From: JAUIET01 sp964352475
GTDB taxonomy: Bacteria > Pseudomonadota > Gammaproteobacteria > Pseudomonadales > JAUIET01
Direction of reading: 5' to 3'
Assembly (NCBI GenBank): GCA_964352475.1
Contig: CAYGSL010000011.1
Span: forward strand, 36,473-100,472
Length of the DNA stretch: 64,000 bases
The notes under the pieces are model-generated. The model searched no databases. It was not told where the DNA came from and saw nothing but the letters and a program-made list of their open reading frames with translations. Below are positions 1-8,466 of the stretch, in pieces. A program made the translations under genes and the position numbers. Numbering within the stretch: the stretch's first letter is position 1; each line of letters starts with the position of its first letter.

Positions 1-230
1 TTTGCGACACTAAGAAACAAGAACTCCAGTGATATAAACAGAATGATCAAGAATATGAACAGCAACAGTGCTCCGTTCATCAAACCATAGCCTACAGGCT
101 CTGATAGAAAAGCACCGGCGTCGGTCCACGCAAGCGCGAATGAGAAATAAAATGCCAGGGCGATTATCGAGAAGAGAAAGCGCCGTCGAGTTCTAGTCGC
201 AATTGCTTTTAGCTTTTGATCGTTGGTCAT
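1..230 (-). CDS. DUF485-family small membrane protein (partial)
   Basis: Only the first 76 codons are in the window and the gene runs off the left edge. The visible protein has a short basic N-terminus (RTRRRF), a membrane segment at about residues 19-35, and a second hydrophobic stretch at about 51-75. This is the layout of DUF485 proteins, which are about 100 residues long and usually sit directly upstream of an ActP-type sodium:solute symporter gene. It starts 41 bases after the paaK stop on the same strand, so it is probably in the paaK transcript. From that I infer that a symporter gene, perhaps for phenylacetate (PaaL/PhaJ type), lies outside the window. The family call rests on topology and context rather than on a diagnostic motif. 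Confidence 0.6.
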   Translation of the reverse strand, partial: MTNDQKLKAIATRTRRRFLFSIIALAFYFSFALAWTDAGAFLSEPVGYGLMNGALLLFIFLIILFISLEFLFLSVA

Positions 231-271
231 GGTCTGCTCGTTATTCTGATTCTAAAGAGACGTTGAGTGGC

Positions 272-1555
272 TCAGCGCTTATCTATAACACGCTTGGCTT
301 TTCCTTCTGAGCGCGGAATACTGCCAGGTGCCTGCAAGTTAATGCTGGCGGACACTCCGATCAACCCCTTGATTTTTTGTTGCAATTCCCTGCATCGCCC
401 GTCGTTATCGGAAGAGGCGTCGGCCGCTTCTACTTGTACGCTGATCTGATCCAAATTGCCTTGCCGCTCTACTTCAATCAAATAGTGCGGAGCAAAACCA
501 CCGACGTTTAGTATCTGTTCCTCAATCTGTGTTGGGAAAACGTTAACACCCCTGATGATCAGCATGTCGTCGCTTCGGCCGGTTATCTTATCCATGCGCC
601 GCATGGTTCGCGATGTGCCTGGCAATAGACGTGTTAAATCTCGCGTGCGATAACGAATCATTGGCATGCCTTGCTTTTGCAAATTAGTAAATACCAATTC
701 ACCTTCTTCGCCATCGGGCAGCACTTCACCGGTTTCCGGGTTAATGATTTCTGGGTAAAAATGATCTTCCCAGATGGTGGGCCCGTCTTTGCCTTCCACA
801 CATTCCTGGGCAACACCCGGCCCCATTACTTCTGATAAGCCATAAATATCAACCGCATCTATATCCAGACGTTTTTCCAGTTCCTGGCGCATTGATCCGG
901 TCCAGGGTTCTGCGCCAAAAATGCCCACGCGTAAGCTTAAGGCCTTGGGGTCTATTCCCTGGCGATCAATTTCGTCGGCAATATTCAGCATATAGCTGGG
1001 CGTGACCATAATGATGTCAGGATCGAAGTCGTGAATCAGCTGAACCTGCTTTTCGGTTTGCCCGCCAGACATTGGAATAACGGCGCAGCCCAATCGCTCC
1101 GCGCCATAGTGCGCGCCTAGCCCGCCAGTGAATAAACCGTAGCCGTAAGAAACATGAACCTTGTCCTTGGGGCGTCCGCCGGCGGCATAGATAGAACGCG
1201 CTACCACTTGAGCCCAGGCATCAATGTCTGCCTGCGTATAACCAACGACTGTGGGTTTGCCAGTGGTGCCACTGGACGCATGCACTCGCACAATGTCATC
1301 CATGGGGGTGCAGAACATCCCAAAGGGGTAGTTGTCACGCAAATCTGCCTTGGTAGTAAATGGAAACTTAGCCAAATCTTCCAGCTGAGCGAAATCGTCC
1401 GGGTGAACACCGTGTTGATCAAATTTCTGTTTGTACACCGGGGAATGCTGATAAACGCGCTGCAGAGTGTCACGCATGTGCCGGGTTTGCTGGTCTCGCA
1501 ACTCGTCAATGCTGGCGTTTTCTATGGCCTCAAGGCCGGTAGTGCTGTCCGACAT
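272..1555 (-). CDS. paaK: Phenylacetate-CoA ligase
   Basis: This 427-residue cytoplasmic adenylate-forming enzyme activates phenylacetate to phenylacetyl-CoA, the first step of the pathway, using ATP and CoA. The P-loop-like motif SSGTTGKPT is at residues 94-102. A GAEPWT motif follows near residue 215, YRTRDL near 300, and the C-terminal hinge and lid sequence GRSDDMLIIRGVNVFP after 325. Length and motif order match PaaK throughout. It is divergent from paaZ across a 240-base control region that contains a PaaX-like operator, and is followed by the DUF485 gene. Its start follows the ribosome-binding sequence GGAGGATCC and is well defined. Confidence 0.96.
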   Translation of the reverse strand: MSDSTTGLEAIENASIDELRDQQTRHMRDTLQRVYQHSPVYKQKFDQHGVHPDDFAQLEDLAKFPFTTKADLRDNYPFGMFCTPMDDIVRVHASSGTTGKPTVVGYTQADIDAWAQVVARSIYAAGGRPKDKVHVSYGYGLFTGGLGAHYGAERLGCAVIPMSGGQTEKQVQLIHDFDPDIIMVTPSYMLNIADEIDRQGIDPKALSLRVGIFGAEPWTGSMRQELEKRLDIDAVDIYGLSEVMGPGVAQECVEGKDGPTIWEDHFYPEIINPETGEVLPDGEEGELVFTNLQKQGMPMIRYRTRDLTRLLPGTSRTMRRMDKITGRSDDMLIIRGVNVFPTQIEEQILNVGGFAPHYLIEVERQGNLDQISVQVEAADASSDNDGRCRELQQKIKGLIGVSASINLQAPGSIPRSEGKAKRVIDKR

Positions 1556-1629
1556 GGATCCTCCGCTCTATTGTTCTCATTTACAGTTATGTTGGGCGCT
1601 TGCAGGTCAGCGCGACAAACCCGCTTACG

Positions 1630-1647
1630 GCGTATGATGGCATACGC
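1630..1647. promoter_or_regulatory. Inverted repeat in paaK/paaZ control region
   Basis: Perfect 7-base arms GCGTATG and CATACGC are separated by ATGG, 75 bases upstream of the paaK start. It could be a protein-binding palindrome or a hairpin in the paaK leader. No T-tract follows on either strand, so it is not a terminator. Its role is unknown. Confidence 0.35.
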
Positions 1648-1684
1648 TGGAGATCACAATGATACACCAAGCCGTTCAATAATA

Positions 1685-1723
1685 TAATACAATAAATTGA
1701 CCATAATCTGAAAATGTGTATCA
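1685..1723. promoter_or_regulatory. PaaX-type operator upstream of paaZ
   Basis: The half-sites TAATAC (1685-1690) and GTATCA (1718-1723) are 33 bases apart, start to start. The same geometry occurs before paaA (6337-6375) and before the TonB receptor gene (22084-22122), where the left half-site is the perfect TGATAC. An extra perfect TGATAC lies at 1660-1665, on the paaK side. The site covers the likely paaZ promoter and lies between paaZ and paaK, so one repressor could control both. PaaX is the likely protein because its gene is in the cluster and known PaaX sites have widely spaced half-sites. That assignment is inference. Confidence 0.65.
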
Positions 1724-1724
1724 T
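1697..1724 (+). promoter_or_regulatory. Predicted sigma70 promoter of paaZ operon
   Basis: TTGACC (1697-1702) and TATCAT (1719-1724) are 16 bases apart. The -10 box overlaps the right half-site of the operator. The paaA promoter has the same arrangement (TTGATC, 16 bases, TATCAT), which makes chance less likely. Confidence 0.5.
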
Positions 1725-1795
1725 ATTATCACTTGCCAGGCGTCCCTGTCGTGGCGACTGCTCAGACGGTTAATACCAGATAACGGAGTCTAACA

Positions 1796-3841
1796 ATGAA
1801 AACAATGAGCTATGTGCACGGTGAATGGGTTGAGGGGCAAGGCGACGGCAAGGCTGTCTTTGATGCGGTAACCGGCGAACAAATTTGTCAGGTCAGCAGC
1901 GACGGTATTGATTTTCAGAAGGTACTTGATCACGGTCGGGATAAAGGTGGGCCGGCCTTACGTGCAATGACCACCCACGCCCGCGGCGCCATGTTGAAAG
2001 AGCTTGGCAAGCATCTGATGTCAAAGAAAGATGACTTCTACGCCTTGTCGGCGCGCACAGGTGCCACCAAGCCCGATGGCGGTGTTGATATTGAAGGCGG
2101 TATAGGCACTTTATTTGCCTACGCGGGTGTCGCCAAGCGAGAGTTTGCGAACGAAACGTTTATTGTAGAAGGCGCACCCGAAGCACTTTCAAGAAACGGT
2201 ACGTTCGTGGCGCGGCACATACTCGTGCCCAAGCGCGGTGTCTCTGTGCACATCAATGCATTCAACTTTCCGTGCTGGGGAATGCTGGAGAAAATTGCTC
2301 CCAGTCTGGTTGCGGGCGTGCCTGTTATCGTAAAACCAGCCACTGATTCTGCTTATTTAACTGAGGCAATGGTAAAAGAGATAGTAGCTTCCAATTTATT
2401 ACCAGAGGGCGCTATTCAACTGATCTGCGGGCGCACAGGCGACCTGCTTGACCGGCTTACAGAGCAAGATACGGTCACCTTCACTGGCTCGGCATCAACC
2501 GGCCAAACCTTACGGGCACACCCCAATATTATTGCGCGCAGTATCCCCTTCACAATGGAAGCCGATTCGCTGAACTGCAGCATTCTTGGTGAGTCTGTGC
2601 AAACCGAAGATCCCGAGTTCGATTTGTTCGTTAAAGAAGTGGCAAGGGAAATGACTGTGAAAGCGGGGCAAAAATGCACCGCGATTCGGCGCGTGATTGT
2701 TCCGGCTGAGCGTGTTGCTGACGTGCAGAGCGCGTTGATCGATCGCCTGAGTAAAATAGTGATCGGCGACCCTGCTGAAGAGGGTGTACGTATGGGACCT
2801 CTTCTGGGTGCAGCTCAAAAAGCAGACGTGCAGGCCAATGTTAATGCGCTTGCGGAAGTTTGTGAGATAGTGCTGGGCGGCAATGATGATTTTGCGATTC
2901 AGGGCGAGCGCGCTAATCGTGATGCGTTTTACCCACCTACATTATTGTATTGTGCCAACCCAATTGAAGCATCCGGTCCACACAGTATCGAAGCCTTCGG
3001 TCCCGTCAGTACCATCATGCCCTATCGAACTACAGAAGAGGCAGTACACATTGCCGGATTGGGGAAAGGCAGTCTGGTCGGCTCGGTGTTTACATACAAC
3101 GACCAAGAGGCAGCCGATTTGATTTTAGGCGCTGCCGCTTACCATGGCCGTATGCTGGTGATTAACCGCGATTGCGCAAAAGAATCAACTGGCCATGGCT
3201 CGCCATTGCCCTCACTTGTTCACGGTGGCCCTGGCCGCGCTGGAGGCGGTGAAGAGTTGGGTGGCGCACGCGCGGTTAAGCACTATATGCAAAGAACCTC
3301 GGTTCAGGGTTCACCCAGTACGCTAACAGCGATCACCAAGGAATACATGGCGGGTGCCAATACGGTGAGTGATGGCGTGCATCCGTTCAAAAAATACTTT
3401 GAAGACCTGCGTATTGGTGAGCGGCTTACCACCCATAGGCGAACGGTGACCGAAGCGGATATCGTTAATTTCGGTTGCTTGAGCGGTGATCATTTTTACG
3501 CACATTTCGATGAATTGGCGGCCAAAGATTCGCTGTTCGGAAAACGGGTTGCACACGGTTACTTCGTAATCTCGGCGGCGGCCGGTATGTTTGTTGAGCC
3601 ATCTCCAGGTCCGGTGTTGGCAAACTACGGCTTGGAGTCATTGCGCTTTATTGAGCCGGTAGGAATAGGTGATACCATCCAGGTGCACATAACGGCCAAG
3701 CAGAAAATTCTGAAAGAAAAACGTCCGGATGAAGAGCGCGCAACAGGCGTGGTTGTGTGGGATGTAGAGGTACGTAATCAGAATGATGAAAAGGTTGCCT
3801 TGTACGACATATTAACCCTGGTAGAACGAAAAGACGGATAA
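1796..3841 (+). CDS. paaZ: Bifunctional oxepin-CoA hydrolase / 3-oxo-5,6-dehydrosuberyl-CoA semialdehyde dehydrogenase
   Basis: PaaZ opens the oxepin ring of 2-oxepin-2(3H)-ylideneacetyl-CoA and oxidises the resulting semialdehyde with NADP. The 681-residue protein has an aldehyde dehydrogenase domain at about residues 1-520, with MEADSLNCS holding the catalytic glutamate and GQKCTAIRR the catalytic cysteine. A MaoC-like hydratase (R-hydratase) domain follows at about 535-675, with the signature GCLSGDHFYAHFDE and the segment GKRVAHGYFV. Both domains look complete, so ring opening and oxidation should be channelled as in E. coli. It is the first gene of paaZGIJ and starts at an ATG after ACGGAG. 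The upstream operator predicts repression when phenylacetyl-CoA is absent. Confidence 0.96.
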   Translation: MKTMSYVHGEWVEGQGDGKAVFDAVTGEQICQVSSDGIDFQKVLDHGRDKGGPALRAMTTHARGAMLKELGKHLMSKKDDFYALSARTGATKPDGGVDIEGGIGTLFAYAGVAKREFANETFIVEGAPEALSRNGTFVARHILVPKRGVSVHINAFNFPCWGMLEKIAPSLVAGVPVIVKPATDSAYLTEAMVKEIVASNLLPEGAIQLICGRTGDLLDRLTEQDTVTFTGSASTGQTLRAHPNIIARSIPFTMEADSLNCSILGESVQTEDPEFDLFVKEVAREMTVKAGQKCTAIRRVIVPAERVADVQSALIDRLSKIVIGDPAEEGVRMGPLLGAAQKADVQANVNALAEVCEIVLGGNDDFAIQGERANRDAFYPPTLLYCANPIEASGPHSIEAFGPVSTIMPYRTTEEAVHIAGLGKGSLVGSVFTYNDQEAADLILGAAAYHGRMLVINRDCAKESTGHGSPLPSLVHGGPGRAGGGEELGGARAVKHYMQRTSVQGSPSTLTAITKEYMAGANTVSDGVHPFKKYFEDLRIGERLTTHRRTVTEADIVNFGCLSGDHFYAHFDELAAKDSLFGKRVAHGYFVISAAAGMFVEPSPGPVLANYGLESLRFIEPVGIGDTIQVHITAKQKILKEKRPDEERATGVVVWDVEVRNQNDEKVALYDILTLVERKDG

Positions 3842-3856
3842 CATCTGGAGCCCCCC

Positions 3857-4648
3857 ATGAGTTTTGAAAACATAGAGTTTGGCATAGAAGCAGGTGTTGC
3901 CACACTGGTGCTTAATCGTCCCGATACGCTGAATAGTTTCACCGTGGCTATGCACGAAGAAGTGCAAGCGGCGATGAAGACTGTTCGAACGGATCCACGC
4001 ATTCGCTGCCTGCTTCTCACGGGCGCCGGGCGAGGTTTTTGTGCAGGTCAGGATTTGAATGATCGCGCCGTGAAAGTAACGGATGAAAAACCGGATCTGG
4101 GAGAGTCAGTTGAAAAATACTACAACCCGCTGATTCGCGGAATTATGAGTCTGGATAAGCCGGTAGTTTGCGCCGTAAACGGCATCGCCGCAGGTGCGGG
4201 TGCGAGCATTGCACTGGCCTGCGACATTGTGTTGGCGGCTCGTTCCGCAGCGTTTGCCCAGGTATTTTGCAAAATTGGTCTTATCCCGGATTCCGGAGGC
4301 ACGTTTAACCTGCCACGCGCTATTGGCTTGCCACGTGCCAAGGGGCTGGCTTTATTGGGTGAAAAAATAAGCGCAGAAAAAGCCGAGGCCTGGGGCATGA
4401 TTTGGCAGGTACTGGATGATGAAGAGTTAATGGCTGAGGCAACAAAGCTGGCGACTCACCTGGCGACACAACCAACCCGTGGTCTGGCCACCGCTAAAAG
4501 CTTGCTCAATCAATCATTTTCGACGGCGATGGATGAACAGGTAGAGTGTGAGAAGCAGGCCATGCGAATTCTGGGTCAATCAGACGATTATCAAGAAGGC
4601 GTTGCGGCATTTATGGAAAAACGAAAACCAAGTTTCACAGGTTCATGA
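3857..4648 (+). CDS. paaG: 1,2-epoxyphenylacetyl-CoA isomerase (crotonase family)
   Basis: PaaG isomerises ring-1,2-epoxyphenylacetyl-CoA to the seven-membered oxepin-CoA and also shifts a double bond later in the pathway. The 263-residue protein is a single crotonase domain. It has the oxyanion-hole segments GRGFCAGQDLND and NGIAAGAGASIALACD, and the PaaG-like segment KIGLIPDSGGTFNLPRAIGLPRAKGLALLG is in place. Its length and the D-S-G-G-T segment fit PaaG better than PaaF. It lies 15 bases after paaZ with ribosome-binding sequence GGAG. Its last four bases overlap the paaI start (ATGA), which suggests translational coupling. Confidence 0.92.
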   Translation: MSFENIEFGIEAGVATLVLNRPDTLNSFTVAMHEEVQAAMKTVRTDPRIRCLLLTGAGRGFCAGQDLNDRAVKVTDEKPDLGESVEKYYNPLIRGIMSLDKPVVCAVNGIAAGAGASIALACDIVLAARSAAFAQVFCKIGLIPDSGGTFNLPRAIGLPRAKGLALLGEKISAEKAEAWGMIWQVLDDEELMAEATKLATHLATQPTRGLATAKSLLNQSFSTAMDEQVECEKQAMRILGQSDDYQEGVAAFMEKRKPSFTGS

Positions 4649-5082
4649 CCCGGGATGAACTAGCGGCGAAATGCGCCGATGTAATGTGGTCGACGGATAA
4701 GGCCTCGCAGGGTCTTGGGATGACGATTAAATCCATGGGCGAAGGTCGCTCAGAATTAAGCATGACAGTACTTGATTCCATGGTGAACGGCCACAATATT
4801 TGCCACGGTGGTTTTATTTTCACGCTGGCAGACTCCGCGTTTGCGTTTGCGTGCAATTCACAAAATCAAATAGCGGTTGCCGCCAGTGGTGCCATCGACT
4901 TTTTGCGACCTGCCTCTTTGGGTGACGTGCTCACCGCGAATGCTGAGGTAGTACACCAGGGGAAACGCAGTGGCATTTACGACATCAAGGTCACCAACCA
5001 GCATGGCAAACTAATGGCCACGATGCGCGGGCGTTCAGCGCGCACTCAGGGCCAATTGCTGGACGGTGTTGAACCCACGTAG
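4645..5082 (+). CDS. paaI: Phenylacetyl-CoA pathway hot-dog thioesterase
   Basis: This 145-residue hot-dog-fold thioesterase is thought to hydrolyse CoA esters that stall in the pathway and so recover CoA. The sequence NICHGGFIFTLADSAFAFACN, with the active-site region of the PaaI family, is at about residues 50-70. The C-terminal beta strands follow at normal spacing. The start overlaps the paaG stop. The length matches the family (about 140). Confidence 0.9.
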   Translation: MTRDELAAKCADVMWSTDKASQGLGMTIKSMGEGRSELSMTVLDSMVNGHNICHGGFIFTLADSAFAFACNSQNQIAVAASGAIDFLRPASLGDVLTANAEVVHQGKRSGIYDIKVTNQHGKLMATMRGRSARTQGQLLDGVEPT

Positions 5083-5108
5083 TTCGATCAACCGAGGATT
5101 TTCTATTT

Positions 5109-6314
5109 ATGAACGATGCTTTTATTTGCGATGCAATTCGTACTCCCATTGGTCGATACGGTGGCGCCTTGTCCAAAGTCAGAACCGATGATCTTGGCGC
5201 GATACCTATTGCTGAGTTGCTGGTCCGCAACCCCGGTCTGAATCCGCAGCTCATTGACGATGTGTACTACGGCTGCGCGAATCAGGCCGGTGAAGACAAC
5301 CGCAATGTTGGTCGAATGAGCGGTTTGTTAGCAGGCCTGCCAGACACGGTTCCCGGAGTTACGCTGAATCGCCTGTGTGGTTCCGGTCTTGATGCGGTGG
5401 GTATGGCGGGTCGCGCGCTGAAGAGTGGTGAGCAGCAGTTAGTGATCGCTGGTGGTGTTGAGTCCATGTCCCGAGCACCATTCGTGATGCCAAAGCAAGA
5501 AGGCGCATTCGGTCGTACGGCTGAGATTTATGACACCACGATTGGTTGGCGCTTTGTTAATCGATTGATGCATGAGCAATACGGCACCGATTCAATGCCT
5601 GAGACAGCCGAAAATGTGGCGGCTGAATTTTCGATCGAGCGAGAAGCGCAAGACGCATTTGCATATCGGAGTCAGCAAAAAGCCGCGCATGCTCGCGATC
5701 AGGGCTGGTTTGCGGAAGAAATTGTCAGCGTGCGTATACCGCAGCGCAAAAAAGATGATGTGATTGTCTCCGATGATGAGCATATTCGTGCGGACACTAC
5801 GCTGGATGCGCTGGCCGGCTTAAGGGCGGCATTTGTTAAGGATGGTTCTGTTACTGCCGGCAATGCCTCAGGTGTAAACGATGGCGCTTGTGCATTGTTG
5901 CTGGCCACCGAGCAAGCCGCCATGGCTAACAATCTTCAGCCCAAAGCTCGCGTCGTGGCGATGGCAACGGCGGGGTTGGCACCTAGAATAATGGGCTTTG
6001 GTCCGGCACCAGCTACGCGCAAAGTGCTGGAAGTGGCCGGTCTGTCGCTGGATCAGATGGACGTGATTGAACTCAACGAGGCCTTCGCGGCCCAAGGTCT
6101 GGCGGTTACCAGAGATTTGGGGCTTGCCGATGATGACAAAAGAGTGAACCCGTATGGGGGTGCAATTGCTCTTGGCCACCCATTAGGTATGAGTGGCGCC
6201 AGACTGGCCTGTACCGCTATGTATCAGCTGCATAGAAGCGGCGGTCGTTATGCCTTATGCACCATGTGTATAGGCGTGGGGCAGGGCATTGCGGTCATCA
6301 TCGAAAAGGTGTGA
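5109..6314 (+). CDS. paaJ: 3-oxoadipyl-CoA / 3-oxo-5,6-dehydrosuberyl-CoA thiolase
   Basis: PaaJ carries out the two thiolytic cleavages of the pathway, first giving 2,3-dehydroadipyl-CoA plus acetyl-CoA, then succinyl-CoA plus acetyl-CoA. The 401-residue protein has the nucleophilic cysteine in LNRLCGSGLDAV (about residue 90). The histidine of GGAIALGHPLGMSGARL and the second cysteine in CTMCIGVGQG complete the active site. It is the last gene of paaZGIJ. A second operator and promoter lie between it and paaA. The protein could also serve protocatechuate breakdown (PcaF is almost identical), but no pca genes are nearby. Confidence 0.93.
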   Translation: MNDAFICDAIRTPIGRYGGALSKVRTDDLGAIPIAELLVRNPGLNPQLIDDVYYGCANQAGEDNRNVGRMSGLLAGLPDTVPGVTLNRLCGSGLDAVGMAGRALKSGEQQLVIAGGVESMSRAPFVMPKQEGAFGRTAEIYDTTIGWRFVNRLMHEQYGTDSMPETAENVAAEFSIEREAQDAFAYRSQQKAAHARDQGWFAEEIVSVRIPQRKKDDVIVSDDEHIRADTTLDALAGLRAAFVKDGSVTAGNASGVNDGACALLLATEQAAMANNLQPKARVVAMATAGLAPRIMGFGPAPATRKVLEVAGLSLDQMDVIELNEAFAAQGLAVTRDLGLADDDKRVNPYGGAIALGHPLGMSGARLACTAMYQLHRSGGRYALCTMCIGVGQGIAVIIEKV

Positions 6315-6336
6315 TGCTTCAGTTGATAATAAAACG

Positions 6337-6375
6337 TGATACTAAATATTGATCTATTATGTAATTAGTGTATCA
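6337..6375. promoter_or_regulatory. PaaX-type operator upstream of paaA
   Basis: This is the perfect inverted repeat TGATAC (6337-6342), 27 bases, GTATCA (6370-6375). It ends 32 bases before the paaA start and covers a predicted promoter. Spacing is identical to the sites at 1685-1723 and 22084-22122. The site implies that paaABCDE-paaX-paaFH has its own repressible promoter even though it lies directly behind paaJ. Confidence 0.75.
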
Positions 6376-6376
6376 T
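6349..6376 (+). promoter_or_regulatory. Predicted sigma70 promoter of paaA operon
   Basis: TTGATC (6349-6354) and TATCAT (6371-6376) have a 16-base spacer and are embedded in the operator. The same offset occurs at paaZ. Confidence 0.5.
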
Positions 6377-6407
6377 TTAAGCCATTCAAAACGTCAATGG
6401 ATCCAAC

Positions 6408-7367
6408 ATGACACATTTTGATCTCAGTGAAGCCGAACTGGAACAACGCTTTCAGGAACGCGTAGACGACGAGCAAAAAATAGAACCCAAGGATTGGATG
6501 CCGGCTGCGTATCGAAAGAACCTGATACGGCAAATCTCCCAACACGCTCACTCCGAAGTAATTGGTATGCAGCCTGAGGGCAACTGGATCTCGCGCGCGC
6601 CTACTTTGATGCGAAAAATCATATTGCTGGCCAAGGTTCAGGACGAGGGCGGTCACGGTTTGTATCTCTACAGTGCGGCAGAAACACTGGGTGCCAGTCG
6701 CGAAGAAATGGTTGATGCCTTGCATGAAGGGCGAGCCAAGTATGCGTCTATTTTTAACTATCCCTCACTGACCTGGGCCGATATAGGCACCATTGGCTGG
6801 TTGGTGGATGGCGCGGCCATCGTAAACCAGATCAGTTTGCAGCGAACCTCATACGGGCCCTATGCCAGAGCGATGGTTCGCATCTGTAAGGAAGAGAGTT
6901 TTCATCAACGCCAGGGTTATGAATCGCTGATTGCACTGGCCAACGGTAGCGATGAGCAGAAAGCCATGGCGCAAGATGCCTTGAATCGATGGTGGTGGCC
7001 GTCGCTGATGATGTTTGGCCCGCATGACGCAGACTCTGCCCATAGCGGGCAATCCATGAAGTGGAAAATCAAGCGCAAGAGTAACGACAGCTTGCGCCAG
7101 GACTTCGTAGACCAAACAGTACCGCAGGCTGATTTCCTGGGCTTACGCATTCCCGATGATCAATTGAAATGGAATGAACAGCGAGGTCATTACGACTTTG
7201 GCGAAATTGACTGGGACGAATTTGCCCGCGTAGTGAATGGCGACGGACTGTGCAATCGAGACCGTATACGCCATCATAAAAAAGCACACGATGAAGGCGT
7301 TTGGGTGCGTGACGCGCTTCGTGCCTATGAGAAGAAAAAACGCAATCAGTCCAGTGCGGCAGCCTGA
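6408..7367 (+). CDS. paaA: Phenylacetyl-CoA 1,2-epoxidase, catalytic subunit
   Basis: PaaA is the di-iron catalytic subunit of the PaaABCE multicomponent monooxygenase, which epoxidises the phenylacetyl-CoA ring. The 319-residue helical protein shows the ferritin-like ligand pairs E80/H83 (DEGGH) and E163/H166 (EESFH), with E50 a likely further ligand. Length and motifs match known PaaA proteins (about 310-330). It is the first gene of a tight cluster, paaABCDE, and would depend on the promoter and operator just upstream. Confidence 0.96.
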   Translation: MTHFDLSEAELEQRFQERVDDEQKIEPKDWMPAAYRKNLIRQISQHAHSEVIGMQPEGNWISRAPTLMRKIILLAKVQDEGGHGLYLYSAAETLGASREEMVDALHEGRAKYASIFNYPSLTWADIGTIGWLVDGAAIVNQISLQRTSYGPYARAMVRICKEESFHQRQGYESLIALANGSDEQKAMAQDALNRWWWPSLMMFGPHDADSAHSGQSMKWKIKRKSNDSLRQDFVDQTVPQADFLGLRIPDDQLKWNEQRGHYDFGEIDWDEFARVVNGDGLCNRDRIRHHKKAHDEGVWVRDALRAYEKKKRNQSSAAA

Positions 7368-7389
7368 TCGATTAGGAGTGGAATAGCTA

Positions 7390-7680
7390 ATGAGCCAGAA
7401 TGAGGTTTTACCACTGTTTGAGATTTTTGTTCGCTCCAAGCGCGGGCTGGATCATAAACACGTTGGCAGTTTGCACGCCGAAAATCATGAGCAGGCGCTG
7501 GAATATGCGCGAGATGTGTATACGCGCAGAAGTGAAGGAGTGAGCATCTGGGTGGTTAAAGCCAGTGATATAACCGCCTCACAAGAAGAAGATGCCAGCA
7601 GTTTTTATGATCCGTCCGATGACAAACCCTACAGGCACGCGATGCACTACACGCTGCCTGAACAAATCAAGAATATGTAG
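7390..7680 (+). CDS. paaB: Phenylacetyl-CoA epoxidase subunit B
   Basis: This small 96-residue protein is needed for assembly and activity of the epoxidase. It has the conserved PaaB sequences FEIFVRSKRGLDHKHVGSLHA at the start and YTRRSEGVSIWVVKA in the middle. It lies 22 bases after paaA with a clear ribosome-binding site (AGGAG) and 8 bases before paaC. Confidence 0.94.
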   Translation: MSQNEVLPLFEIFVRSKRGLDHKHVGSLHAENHEQALEYARDVYTRRSEGVSIWVVKASDITASQEEDASSFYDPSDDKPYRHAMHYTLPEQIKNM

Positions 7681-7688
7681 GGGCGCAG

Positions 7689-8462
7689 ATGAGCGACGTG
7701 AGTGGTAACGAGCAAAAAGCGCTGCTAAAGCTTGTATTAGCCGAGGCAGATGATGCATTGATTTTCGGTCAGCGCCTGACGGAGTGGAGCTATTGCGCGC
7801 CCTATCTGGAGGAAGATCTTGCGCTATCGAACGTAGCACTTGATTATCTGGGCCGAGCAAACAATTACTATGAGTACGCGAGTGAGCTAGACCCGGCGGG
7901 GCGCACGGTTGATCAGTTGGCCATGTTGCGAAGCAGTCGCGAATTTACCAATTTGTTGATTCATGAGCTGCCCGTTGGCGATTTCGCGTTCACCATGGCA
8001 CGTCAATTTATTCTCGACTCTTTTTACATTGAATATCTTGCGGTTCTTAGCCACAGCAAAGATGAACGAATCGCTGCTATTGCAGTTAAGTCGAGTAAGG
8101 AAGCTGAATACCACGTTCGCCGCAGTCGAGAATGGATTCTCCGTTTGGGTGATGGCACTGAAGAAAGTCATAACCGTCTTCAAAACGGTTTGAATGAGTT
8201 GTGGGGTTACACGCCTGAATTGTTTTTACAATCTGCCGCTGAGACTGAACTGTTAGGCAGTGGCGTGAGCGTTGATCGTCGCCAGCTCAAATCCGCCTGG
8301 GATAAGCGTGTTGATGCCGTGTTATGCGAGGCAACCTTATCGCGCCCGGATATAAGCTGGCAGGTCAGCGGTGGCCGCGATGGCATTCATACCGAAACCC
8401 ATGGCTACCTGCTTGCTGAAATGCAACATCTGCAGCGAGCCTACCCCGGCTTGCAATGGTAA
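7689..8462 (+). CDS. paaC: Phenylacetyl-CoA epoxidase structural subunit
   Basis: PaaC is the ferritin-like structural partner of PaaA and helps form the active heterodimer core. The 257-residue helical protein carries the family sequences RLTEWSYCAPYLEEDLALSN, LDYLGRAN and EAEYHVRRSREWILRLGDGTEES. It lies between paaB and paaD with only a few bases on each side, as in other paaABCDE operons. Confidence 0.93.
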   Translation: MSDVSGNEQKALLKLVLAEADDALIFGQRLTEWSYCAPYLEEDLALSNVALDYLGRANNYYEYASELDPAGRTVDQLAMLRSSREFTNLLIHELPVGDFAFTMARQFILDSFYIEYLAVLSHSKDERIAAIAVKSSKEAEYHVRRSREWILRLGDGTEESHNRLQNGLNELWGYTPELFLQSAAETELLGSGVSVDRRQLKSAWDKRVDAVLCEATLSRPDISWQVSGGRDGIHTETHGYLLAEMQHLQRAYPGLQW

Positions 8463-8466
8463 AAAC

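Noticed and set aside
8371..8466. Upstream start for paaD at 8371
   Set aside because: It would overlap paaC by 92 bases and give an N-terminus unlike PaaD; GTG 8467 gives the family length.
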